This document shows positions 34,172 to 43,366 of a DNA stretch of 64,000 bases, in pieces; position 1 is the first letter of the stretch; the number at the start of each line of letters is the position of its first letter. Below the pieces are notes generated by a model, which saw only the letters and a list, made by a program, of their open reading frames with translations, did not search any database and was not told the DNA's origin. The position numbers and the translations under genes are program-made. The stretch comes from Diphasiastrum complanatum (Eukaryota; Streptophyta; Lycopodiopsida; Lycopodiales; Lycopodiaceae), in NCBI GenBank assembly GCA_029204225.1, contig CM055098.1, forward strand, positions 8,726,246 through 8,790,245. The letters run 5' to 3'.

Positions 34172-34548
34172 TTCGTGAACTTTTCTACCATTGTTCAATA
34201 TTTGTTCAAACTGTTTCATGATTTTTTTGAGAATTTTTCTTGTCTTCTCTTAAATCTTTTAAGTTATTTTTCAAAGTATTTTCGAGAACTTTTCGAGTAA
34301 CTTTTGCGACACTCTAACTGTGAACTGAAACTTGTCATTTTTTTTTCTTTCAAGAATTTTTCTAGCATTTTTTTTTTTCCAGTTTTTCGAGAAATTTTCT
34401 AGAATGACGCTTAACATTTTCAAGAATTCTTCGTGAAGTTTTGTATCATTTTCTAGAATCTCTCAAGAATGTTTCGCGAAACATTCTAGAAACTTTCTAG
34501 TATCCTTCAAGAATCTCTCAATCTACCTTTTCGAGAATCTTTCGAGAA
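34172..34548. promoter_or_regulatory. Array of 13 heat-shock-element cores (TTCnnGAA), first copy
   Basis: TTCnnGAA occurs at 34172, 34281, 34349, 34386, 34397, 34419, 34430, 34451, 34473, 34484, 34506, 34530 and 34541. The densest part is 34386-34548. TTCnnGAA is the paired-unit core bound by heat-shock factors. The array lies after the gypsy-2 integrase stop and about 400 bases before the ATG of the 418-codon ORF at 34951. A rough composition-based expectation for this length is about 0.1 site. Function is inferred from motif only; T-rich drift or short diverged repeats are the alternative. Confidence 0.6.
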
Positions 34549-34950
34549 TCTATCTACATACTTTTTACATCCCTCTATTAAAGATGATGGCCACGTGATC
34601 CTCATTATTCACACGTGTGTATGCTCACATATCAAAACCGATATTGTTTCTCCTTAATTTATTTGTTTTCTTTTCAAAAACGTTTTTTCGTCATTAAAGA
34701 TCGATCTGTCAAGTCATAGTTTCAAACACTGACCCATGCACGTACTCCATAAATGGAAGTGCCAAATGTCAGGTCACCATGCCACGTCAACATCCCTTCC
34801 ACACCGCTACTGCATATCAGAGTTATTTTCCATTTTTTTCCTTACACTTTCTGCCTGCAATTTTATGTTTTCCTGCGCACATTCTCTTTGCGATCAAAGC
34901 ATTCATTTGCGACTATTGCGATCTACGAGCTTTCGTGAAAAAATTGAACA
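34549..34950 (+). promoter_or_regulatory. Leader/upstream region of the 418-codon ORF with G-boxes
   Basis: CACGTG occurs at 34592-34597 (within CCACGTGATC) and at 34612-34617 (within CACACGTGTGT), between the heat-shock-like array and the ORF start. No clear TATA box is seen. The same layout lies before the unit 3 ORF (58758 and 58778). Confidence 0.4.
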
Positions 34951-36207
34951 ATGGCTTCTGGATCCAGTTCAAGCTCTAACATCATCTGGAAAGCACGCGC
35001 AGAAATCCGCCTAACATCCATCCAGTCCTTTTTGGATCGATGCAGGTTGGGTAATTTCAATGTGGACCGCTCCATCATCCTCTCCGAAGTCAGTACGGAG
35101 TCTGTCAACTCCATTCATTCCATTTCAAAGGTGGATTTCAAAGTCCATGTGCGAGGCAAATTCTTCACTATCTCTGAAGACTTGTTCTGCACAGCCCTTG
35201 GATTATCGATGGATGGGAAGATGATCTCAACAAATAAGGATTCGGTGGATGAAGCTGCCCACTTCCTTAACAACTGCTTTGTACCCACAAAGGGGTACAA
35301 GATCTATATGATTCGTGATACCACATTTAAGATGTTTTGTAAATATGCAAACCAAGTACTCTTTTTGACGGATGTTGATGCGACGATTTCAGTGCAAAAT
35401 TTTGGTTACATCTTAGACGCACTTGCGGGTAATCCGGTTTGTTTCGGCACTACTACATATAAAGCATTTTTGCGCTGGATCAAGCACCAAAAATTTTCTA
35501 GAGTTGGAGCACATGTCTCTCGGCTATGCGCCCATTTCGACATTTTGGACGAGCAAGAGAAAACATTGCTGACGGGAAGGATGTTGGCCCCCAAGCCAAT
35601 TGATTTTTTCGGCCTCGTTACTAAAATTGCACCAGCCGTCGAAGTAGCAGCTACCACTGCTATGGACATTGACGCTGCACCATCCCAGTCGGAACCAGTT
35701 CTAGTTGTGGCAATGGAGACTGATGCTGCTGCTAATTCTTCACAGCCTGCATTTGCTTCCACATCTCAGAAGCAGCCGAGTGCCTCCTCCTCTAATGATG
35801 ACGCAACTCAGTCTGATACATCAGACAAAAGACAAACAACTGTTGAAGGCGACACTGGGGCACTTGTGGCAGATGACGCACAACCAGATGACCAGCCCCA
35901 ATGGTATCGCACTATGACCAAGAAAGCCAAAAACCTAGTGGCTGAAGTGTATGAGTTGGACAAGTACCACCAACAACTTACGATGGAATTTGTCAACTCA
36001 GAAAGGAGATGCCAAGAGGATCTCAAGGCGTGTATCGAGAAGATTGATTCGCTCGAATCAGACAACATGAAGCTGATTGAACGAAATCGTTCTCTCGACA
36101 CACAGCTTCAAACCTTAATAAAGGAAGCTGATTCTTTAAAACAGATCAATAAGGCGATTGAGGCTAAGTCTGATAATTATCAGACTCAAAATGATTCTTT
36201 AAAGTAG
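34951..36207 (+). CDS. Retroelement-type ORF, 418 codons (unit 2)
   Basis: This is the copy of 298-1554 with the same length, start context and terminal TAG. It differs from unit 1 at about eight residues, for example LK to FN near residue 38, T to A, I to T, E to K and K to E, and from unit 3 at one (Leu for Pro near residue 251). It lies 880 bases downstream of gypsy-2 pol with the heat-shock-like array between. The globular N-terminus, low-complexity middle and C-terminal coiled coil are as in unit 1. It stays open while all nearby pol genes are broken, but the changes do not show constraint. Function unknown. Confidence 0.62.
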   Translation: MASGSSSSSNIIWKARAEIRLTSIQSFLDRCRLGNFNVDRSIILSEVSTESVNSIHSISKVDFKVHVRGKFFTISEDLFCTALGLSMDGKMISTNKDSVDEAAHFLNNCFVPTKGYKIYMIRDTTFKMFCKYANQVLFLTDVDATISVQNFGYILDALAGNPVCFGTTTYKAFLRWIKHQKFSRVGAHVSRLCAHFDILDEQEKTLLTGRMLAPKPIDFFGLVTKIAPAVEVAATTAMDIDAAPSQSEPVLVVAMETDAAANSSQPAFASTSQKQPSASSSNDDATQSDTSDKRQTTVEGDTGALVADDAQPDDQPQWYRTMTKKAKNLVAEVYELDKYHQQLTMEFVNSERRCQEDLKACIEKIDSLESDNMKLIERNRSLDTQLQTLIKEADSLKQINKAIEAKSDNYQTQNDSLK

Positions 36208-36756
36208 CAACTGACAGCTGCAAATCAACATAATTTCACGCTCCAGAAACATTTCCAGGAGGAGCGAATGAGAAGACTGAAGGCAGAAGCTGCTCTCTCT
36301 GTATGCTCCAATGCAGGGTTCGTTACAGTCGACCTCAGGAAGCTAAACCAGCTCCAAGATGAGATGCGCGACAATTTTCGAGTTGAGTTCCTGCAACCAC
36401 TCGAGGATTCGAAGGCTCTTGTCGAGGAAGAATTGGCGGAGCTAAGGGAGTTTTTAAGTGAAGCTACCCCATCTTGCGGCGGACCAGATGCACACGACGA
36501 GTACCTTCAAGCCTTACTTAGAATTGATGACCTTACACAACAAATTCCATTTGTGCCTGCTTGCACCGGAGCCTCAGACCATCCCGAGTATCTGGAAGCA
36601 GTCGCAAAGATTGACAAGCTCAATTCATCTTTGGCATTTTTAGGACCCATACTCACAACATTAGATAGATTTTTCAATATTTTGACATACATCAGTGCTT
36701 ATCAACACATTATAGTATCTAGTGTAAGCTTTGTTAGGCCCAAAAGAAGCTACTAG
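36208..36756 (+). CDS. In-frame continuation after TAG (unit 2), possible readthrough extension
   Basis: After TAG 36205-36207 the same frame is open to TAG 36754. It begins CAA CTG, giving QLTAANQHN and then FQEERMRRLKAEAAL, a continuation of the coiled coil. The first internal Met is at 36268. Two similar motifs (DEYLQALLRIDDL, PEYLEAVAKIDKL) suggest an internal repeat. The unit 1 equivalent has an extra TAA. Either the original gene was about 600 codons and is now split, or the stop is read through. Confidence 0.45.
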   Translation, partial: QLTAANQHNFTLQKHFQEERMRRLKAEAALSVCSNAGFVTVDLRKLNQLQDEMRDNFRVEFLQPLEDSKALVEEELAELREFLSEATPSCGGPDAHDEYLQALLRIDDLTQQIPFVPACTGASDHPEYLEAVAKIDKLNSSLAFLGPILTTLDRFFNILTYISAYQHIIVSSVSFVRPKRSY

Positions 36757-38376
36757 CCTTAAGAAAAATGTTGTTTTCTGTTTAGGCCCTCCAAAGTACT
36801 TAAATAAGGATAATAGGCCAACAACAAGGGCCCAAGGTACACTTAATAAGACTTAACAAGAGCTAATTATACTTCAAGGTAGTTATGTTTAGTTATGTTA
36901 GGAGATTTGTCTACAAATAAACAAGAGACATGAGTTTGAAAGATCTTTTGGCTCATTTGCAAATAAGAGATGTTAGCTTTCTCTTTGTGAATGCGAGTCT
37001 TGGGAAGAGAGCTTGCTAGGTCTCATGTGCCCAATCCACATGAATTCCACCCCATTTCGTATTGATTTCCTTCCATCTCTTTGATTCTAATGATGATTCT
37101 GTGAAGCTCTATTTGTGAATTGTGTTTTATGGCTATATATCAACATGTCAAATGCTATGTCCTTCTCTTGATTGTGACTTTAGTTTCATAATTATTGCTA
37201 TTTGAGTGGGCTTGGCACAATGACACTCTCTTATGTTGTTTAGAGCAAGTTTCCATGGCATGTGGTGTGAAAAGTCGAGAGAGATGTCGAGAAAATGTGA
37301 AGGGCGGGCTTTGCAATGTCTAAAAAGCCCACTTGCCATCGGAATTTAGGGGTCATCATCTAATATTTCCTATCCAGTACGTAAAGAGCATCTCTCAAAA
37401 ATATGTCCTTGTATTTAGAGGAACACTTACATGTAACATGGAAGTATTAAGAGTGCAACTTTATGAATTCATAAAGTCCTCTTAGAGAGGTCCAGGAGAG
37501 AATTATGGGCCACAAAAAATGTTTCACCAACCATTTGGGCAGAGCATTAAGGCTAGAGCAAGGCAACACAAAAGCTTTATGTCATGTGAAGTCCTCATAA
37601 AGGGCTTTACATCCCCTTAGGTGCTGCCCTCAGGCAACTGCCCTTTGAAGGCCTAGAGCCCCTTTAGAGTGTACTTAAGATTCCTATGAAGTTCTTGGGG
37701 ATAGTTCCGAAGGTGGGGAAGGCCCCACCCACCCTAATATATATAACCACTATGCCTCAAAACTGGGAAGGTCTCACCCCCAAAGTCAAAGCGCGTTCAT
37801 CTTTTTATTATGTGCTGCTGCTCTCTGTCTTTTACTTCGAATCTGTCCATTTCCTTCTTCAGACTTCGTCGTCTTCTTCTTCTTCTTCTATTCGCGTGAC
37901 GGGTCGCATCCACTCGGTACCTCATGGATGGATGGATGGATGGATGAATGATCAATCCGAGAAGCAACAGCAACCGCCATGCCACATTTCCAAAGCCGCG
38001 TCCCATACTATCTTCTTCTTCTAATTACCTACAACGTCGCAATATACTACGGAATCCGGATCACACCCAATACCAATATGTATATATAGGAACGTCTCCG
38101 ATATTCCTCTCATCTCAACACACATTTCAATCAGCTTATTATAAGTCTCATCGCAAGTTGCTAACAAGATTGCCCACTATCTTGATCGTCTCGTCTGGGC
38201 TGCCTCATTGTGTTTCTGATAGTTTCAATCAGCTACTATCTTTCTGCTCCTCCTCATTGGTCTTAATTTCAGTGGCACTCCGTACTAGTTCCTCCTAATT
38301 GGCTGTCGGTTAGTTCTGTCACGTTGTTACGTGTCTGCAAGACACCGGCTGCAGTTACTTTATATTATATTACAGC
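36757..38376. other. Noncoding spacer and ASR upstream region (unit 2)
   Basis: Counterpart of 2104-3723 with about two substitutions by eye. It contains the CT tract, (ATGG)5 at 37924-37943, TATA at 38081-38089 and the ABRE core at 38329-38335. No gene seen. Confidence 0.6.
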
Positions 38377-38887
38377 ATGACTGGAGGCCATCATCATGAG
38401 CATCACAGCTTCCTGCATCACAAGGCCAGCGAGGAGGCTGGTAACCATGCGACATCTTACAACGCAAAGGAAGAGGTTAAGGCACACAAGCACAAAAAAC
38501 ACCTTGCAGAAGCAGGGGCGCTGGCGGCAGGAGCTTTTGCACTTGTAAGTCACATGAAATTCACCTCAATCAGCACTTTTTCTCCTCTTTATGCGTCGAT
38601 CTCGTAGTTTGACATAGTCCACGTGGATTTTGTTAGGCATCTATGTTTGCTGGAGAGGCATGATTATATCCAGCAATTTGCTAAGAATATTGACCGCACT
38701 CATTTAATTTCTGTTGTGTGAACAGCACGAGAAACATGAAGCAAAGAAGCATCCGGAGCACGCCCACAGGCACAAGGTTGAACAATCCATCGCCGAAGCA
38801 GTGACTGTCGGTATGTTGGGTGTTACATTTCATGAACGCCATGAAGTGAAACATGCTAAAAAAGAGGCCAGAAAACACCATTTCTGA
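38377..38887 (+). CDS. ASR: ASR protein (ABA/WDS domain), unit 2
   Basis: Exons are 38377-38544 and 38726-38887, with a 181-base GT-AG intron in phase 0. The 109-residue product appears identical to units 1 and 3: His-rich N-terminus, ABA/WDS core with [22 protein letters not shown], and Lys/His tail. Upstream and downstream noncoding DNA is also nearly identical to unit 1, so identity here does not by itself show selection. All splice and start signals are intact. Confidence 0.93.
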
Positions 38888-39744
38888 TTCAGCAACATTA
38901 AAATCATCACTCTACATGTGCGTCTATGAAAATTAAATTCCACGACCATTTTCACAGTTTGATACCGATCAGATGATTTTATATGTTGAGATACCTGAAC
39001 AGCGTGTAGAAGATGCTCTTATTTCTCAGAGCAAGAGTAGTGTGTCTGGTAATTCTATTAGTCAAAATCATCAGATTTGCTGCTATATTGTATCTGCTCT
39101 CGGGCATTTTGTGCACAGCAATGATGAGAATCAATTGCATAGTAAAAGCTTTTATTGTTGTTCAAACTGTTTTTCTTCTACACAAAGTTGTTCAATTGAT
39201 CACACTACATTATCTATCTATACATATATATATATATATATATAGATATATATATATTTCAACATCTTTATAACACAGGCATGGACGCTTGTCTTCATCG
39301 GCCCTCTATTGCAATTAACACTAAATGCATGCTCACAACTTCTAGATTTAAAAAATCAAACTAAGTTGACAATGAAAGCCCTTGTTTGGCACTTTGCCTT
39401 CATTGTCCCTCTACTCAAATTACAACCTTGATCAAATGCACGTTCATAAGTTTTAGAATTAAAATCTCAAATCTGTAGCAGATCCATGACTCATTTATGA
39501 GTTTGGTTTTTCTCCATAACAAAAACCCTAACATTAATGTGAACTAGATTCAATGTCTCCAACATTCAAATTTGAATCTACTAAACTCATGTACAACAAT
39601 TTACCACATTTTTTAAAAGTGCTTAGTCAAATGCTTTTAGACTAATATACCTTTAAAAAGTCAAACTCTAAGTCTAATATGAAAATAAGCCTCAGTTGAC
39701 AAATATACAAATATGACCAAAATAGCAAAACTAGTTGAAATTTC
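38888..39744. other. ASR 3' flank with AT microsatellite (unit 2)
   Basis: Counterpart of 4235-5091. The AT microsatellite is at 39215-39258 and has the same length as unit 1. No gene seen. Confidence 0.6.
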
Positions 39745-40503
39745 TCACACTCCCTCTTCAACTAGTTTTAGCATAGACTTTGAGAACACTCCACGTGAAG
39801 TCCTATGCTTCATTAACAAGTCTTTTCCCAACGCTTTTGTAAAGATATCAACTACACATTCCTTTGAAGGAAAATGTTGAAGCTCCACCTCCTTTGCTAT
39901 GACTTGCTCCCTCACAAAGTGATATGCTACCTCAATATGCTTGCTCCTAGCATGAAAGATAGGATTGGTGGTCAACTTTTGGGTTGATAGGTTGTCACAA
40001 AAGATGATTGAGCTCTCTGAAAAATCCAGCAAGTGAAGGTCCTTGATCATCCTCTACATCCATGCCATCTCCTTTGTGCAATGTGTAAGTGCTTTGTACT
40101 CGACCTCACTAGATGACAATGAGATAGTGGCTTGTTTCTTTGACATCTATGATATAGTTCCATCACCTATGAAAATATAATGAGCACTTATGGATTTCCT
40201 ATCCATTTTATCTCCAGCAAAGTCTGAATCTAAAAATCCAAACGAAATAGGTGATGATCCCTCATATAATATGCCAAAATCTCAAGTTCCCATGATGTAG
40301 TATCTCAAGTTTCCAATGCTCTTCACTAGGATCTTGCATAAATTGGCTTCACCAACCCGTCGATGAAATGTATCTTCATAAGAAAAGTAAACAACAATGA
40401 CATACGCGTTAGTAAGATCATCATCTTGATTCATCCCAAGATAAAATGATGTGAGCCGCATTCACCGTACCTCACCAAACCACTGATTTTGTAGATTGCA
40501 CTC
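39745..40503 (-). pseudogene. Ty1/copia RT end and RNase H remnant (unit 2)
   Basis: Copy of 5092-5850 with one substitution noticed. The same RNase H motifs (FHARSKHIEVAYHF, DIFTKAL) and the same stops are present, so it was already dead before the duplication. Confidence 0.85.
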
Positions 40504-40647
40504 CTTAACTCCTCTATCAAGAGCCCTCTCAACACCAAGGGAAGCACAAACTGCATGCACAAAAACAATTTGGTCATTGAGATACATATATGCACAATGA
40601 GGTCATCATGAAATTGTAAGACATGCTATAAAATGTAATCAACAATG

Positions 40648-41526
40648 TTAAGGTGGAAGCAACGTCAAAAAACATGTCATGCCAACCTGTAAAAATTTAT
40701 GCCAGTCATGAGACTTTAGTCTACTTAGCTTGTTATCCCTTGTGAAGGCACCTTTTAGGCATCGCATGTGTCCTATCGGAGTGCGAAATGAGGCTATTAC
40801 CTTCTTTACAATCGTCTCTTCTCTCCTCGAGAAGATCCATGGGGCCTTTGGTAGGACAATTGAAGTCCCCACCATTTGTGGCCATAAATTTTCCATTTCT
40901 TTTAAGTCATCTCGTGTGTCTTTTTTATCTTTTGACCTGGTCAAGTGCCCCCAGATCATGCTCCCGACATTCTGGAATATGTGCATCGGGTCCAAAAGAT
41001 GGTTTATCAACAATCCCCCCCCAATATGGGAGTTCATGAAATATTGATAACCTCTTTATGTCAGGAGGGAGTCGCCCTAGATCTTGATTGGATCTCCAAA
41101 TTTGAAGCCAATCACTTTCCTACAATATTAACAAACAAGCACACACATTTAATGCAGATTATCGTTAGAAGAAATATAAAAAGATTAACTATAAAATAAA
41201 TAAATGACATGTACAGTAATTGACCCAAATATGTATTGTACCTTCATGGAATGAGGACGTTGACACATAGGGTGATTGAGTGGAAGGTATCGATTGTGGC
41301 CCTCATAAACCATCTTTCGTAGATGTTGTGATTGATGTGCTTGCAAATACTCGTCACAAATGGGGCATCCACTGTAGCCACTAGTCTGGAGTCCTACATT
41401 GAGACAAAAGAACCAACTTAATTGTGACTCTAATGTTCGAATTGAAAGAAAATTTGTGAATACACATAAAATTTAATATAATGCCATGAATTGAACCAAT
41501 AGCAAGGATATCTCACCTAAACATTT
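40648..41526 (-). pseudogene. CACTA transposase remnant, minus strand, shortened (unit 2)
   Basis: Copy of 5995-6876: the C-terminal blocks (LLDPMHIFQNV, LPKAPWIFSRRE, LSRLKSHDWHKF) are retained. The N-terminal exon with the Cys pair (unit 1 7043-7366) is deleted. At the junction (about 41525-41536) the bases 'atatctcac' repeat a sequence 17 bases earlier, like templated filler. Confidence 0.8.
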
Positions 41527-41637
41527 ATATCTCACAAAATATTTATGTAATTAGTTATATATAGTTTTTCACAATGCATGAAAAAATAATATGAGATGAG
41601 AGGTTTTCTATAACACTGTGCCATTCACAGCGCATGA

Positions 41638-42122
41638 TCACAAGGGGGACATGGATGACATGATGGATGCATTCTTCACGAACCCACCCGAGGCTACATT
41701 GACAAGGGAAGAAGAGATGATGCATGGCTTGGCATCCACACCTCTGTATGAGGGTGGACAAATGTCAAAGTTGTGAGCTTGTTTGTTACTTTTGAACTTG
41801 CAAACTAAGTACGAGTGGTCGGATGCGAGCGTAACGGTGTTGTTTGGGTAAGCTTGCGAGCTTCTTGTGTGTATAGACAAACCGATCTCATCTCATTTTA
41901 TTTTTTGATGCGTTGTGAGAAACTATATATAACTTATAACATAAATATATATTTTGTCGTTGTTTGGTCCGAAAAATGTTGCCTCCACATAACACCATGG
42001 CGGCGTCTCGACAAGAAGCCAAGAAAATGCTATCTACAATGGGCATGGATTATAAGAGTATTCCTACATGTCCCAATGATTGCATCTTATATCGAGATAA
42101 GTTTGAGGAGGCAAGCATGTGA
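41638..42122 (+). pseudogene. CACTA transposase N-terminal remnant, plus strand (unit 2)
   Basis: Copy of 7477-7961 with several substitutions (about 0.8% locally). The same TREEEMMHGL, YEGGQMSKL and GMDYKSI blocks and stops are present. Its inverted partner is largely deleted in this unit. Confidence 0.75.
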
Positions 42123-42130
42123 AATGCTAG

Positions 42131-42418
42131 TCCCTGCCTGAGGAATTGAGTTCTTGATTTGTATTCATATTTTGTAATGAAGATAAATGTTTCTAGCATA
42201 TTCGTGAGCCATTTGAGTTCTTTAACCATGACTGGACTTCAGTATTTGAGGACTTCTGTCTAGAACACATTAGTTCAAGAATAAGATTAACTATTTATCT
42301 ATTTGTACATGTCTGCGTAGAACATAACACAAATCCTTGTTGACAACTTAATTAGCCATAGTGTAGTTCATTCGTGCTACTCTGATAACATTTCACTTGT
42401 AGAATGCTTTTCATTTTG
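42131..42418 (+). mobile_element. gypsy-1 LTR fragment, deletion-shortened (unit 2)
   Basis: Matches 7970-8257. At 42418 it jumps to the middle of gag (unit 1 8974), a 717-base deletion removing the LTR end, the primer-binding site and the gag N-terminus, with a few T bases of microhomology at the junction. Confidence 0.7.
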
Positions 42419-43366
42419 GTCTTCTAAGAAAACAAGCGCACATATGGTACAGCCAAGTTGAACCAGGATATGTAGCTACCTGGTTACTGTTGACAGATGT
42501 ATTTTTGAATTAGTTCAGAGAAATTGGTTATTCATCCAAAGTTCTCGGATGACTTAAAAATGTGCAGAAGAACATAATCTCTTCGAAGGTATACATGAAA
42601 AGTAAAAATCTAATTGGAAAACTAACGGGTGTGTACCCTGTTGCGATGCAAGTCGAGTGGTTTTTGATAGGTTTACCACTGAAAGTTGATCGATACTGCA
42701 GACAAGGAGATATGACTTCTTTATCAATAGTCATATCAAGTGCTGAGAACCATGAGACTTCCAAGTTAGCATGCAAAAGACGTTCTACCAGATGAGCTCG
42801 AAAGTCTAAGCATGACTAATGTGGCAGTGAAGACGAATCTAAATCTGAATCCAATTCAAGTTCTTTCAGTACCAAATCTGATTCCAGTGACTCATCAAAT
42901 ACAGAAACTAATGATGCAGATCAAAGGAAGAAATAAAAGTCCAAACGAAAAGAAGCTAGCAAAACCATTGAGGACAAGTCCGCGACCTCTAAAGTTGAAA
43001 AGCTTTGGAAAAGTAATATGGTTGATCTTAATAAGAAATTCAACGATCTAAAAGTTCAAATTTCGGAAGTTGTAGACAACAGACCAAAGGCTTCTTCTTT
43101 GAACTCAAGAATATGGTGTACGAAATGCGGTACATCTGGACATTCTAAAGAAGATTGCAGATCTGTGAATGTAAAGTATGTCGAAGATCCTTCTCAAGTG
43201 CTCTTTATATTTCAAGATGATACGACTACCAATTATGTTCAATAGTACCACAACACATGCCCAACAAGTCAAACCAAAGTTTGCACCAAAGAGACACAAG
43301 CCACTAGAATTTTGTAGTTAAGTCTACAAGTTCGACGAAATCCATTTTGAAAAATTGCTATAATTG
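42419..43366 (+). pseudogene. gypsy-1 gag 3' part with zinc knuckle (unit 2)
   Basis: It starts inside gag (RKQAHIWYSQVEPGYV). TAG at the end of DVFLN and TGA after RRSTR break it. Unlike unit 1 it keeps the Asp/Ser linker, KLWKSNMVDLNKKFNDLKVQ, and a zinc knuckle CTKCGTSGHSKEDC (about 43117-43158). A stop at about 43245 precedes a second partial knuckle region (NCYNCGEPRHFLPDCQ, about 43357-43400). This shows the ancestral state of the region replaced by filler in unit 1. Confidence 0.85.

Noticed and set aside
33977-34300. 107-codon hydrophobic ORF after gypsy-2 pol, possible membrane (env-like) protein
   Set aside because: It overlaps the integrase end out of frame. Its Phe/Leu-rich translation comes from T-rich noncoding DNA; no signal peptide or domain order supports an envelope protein.
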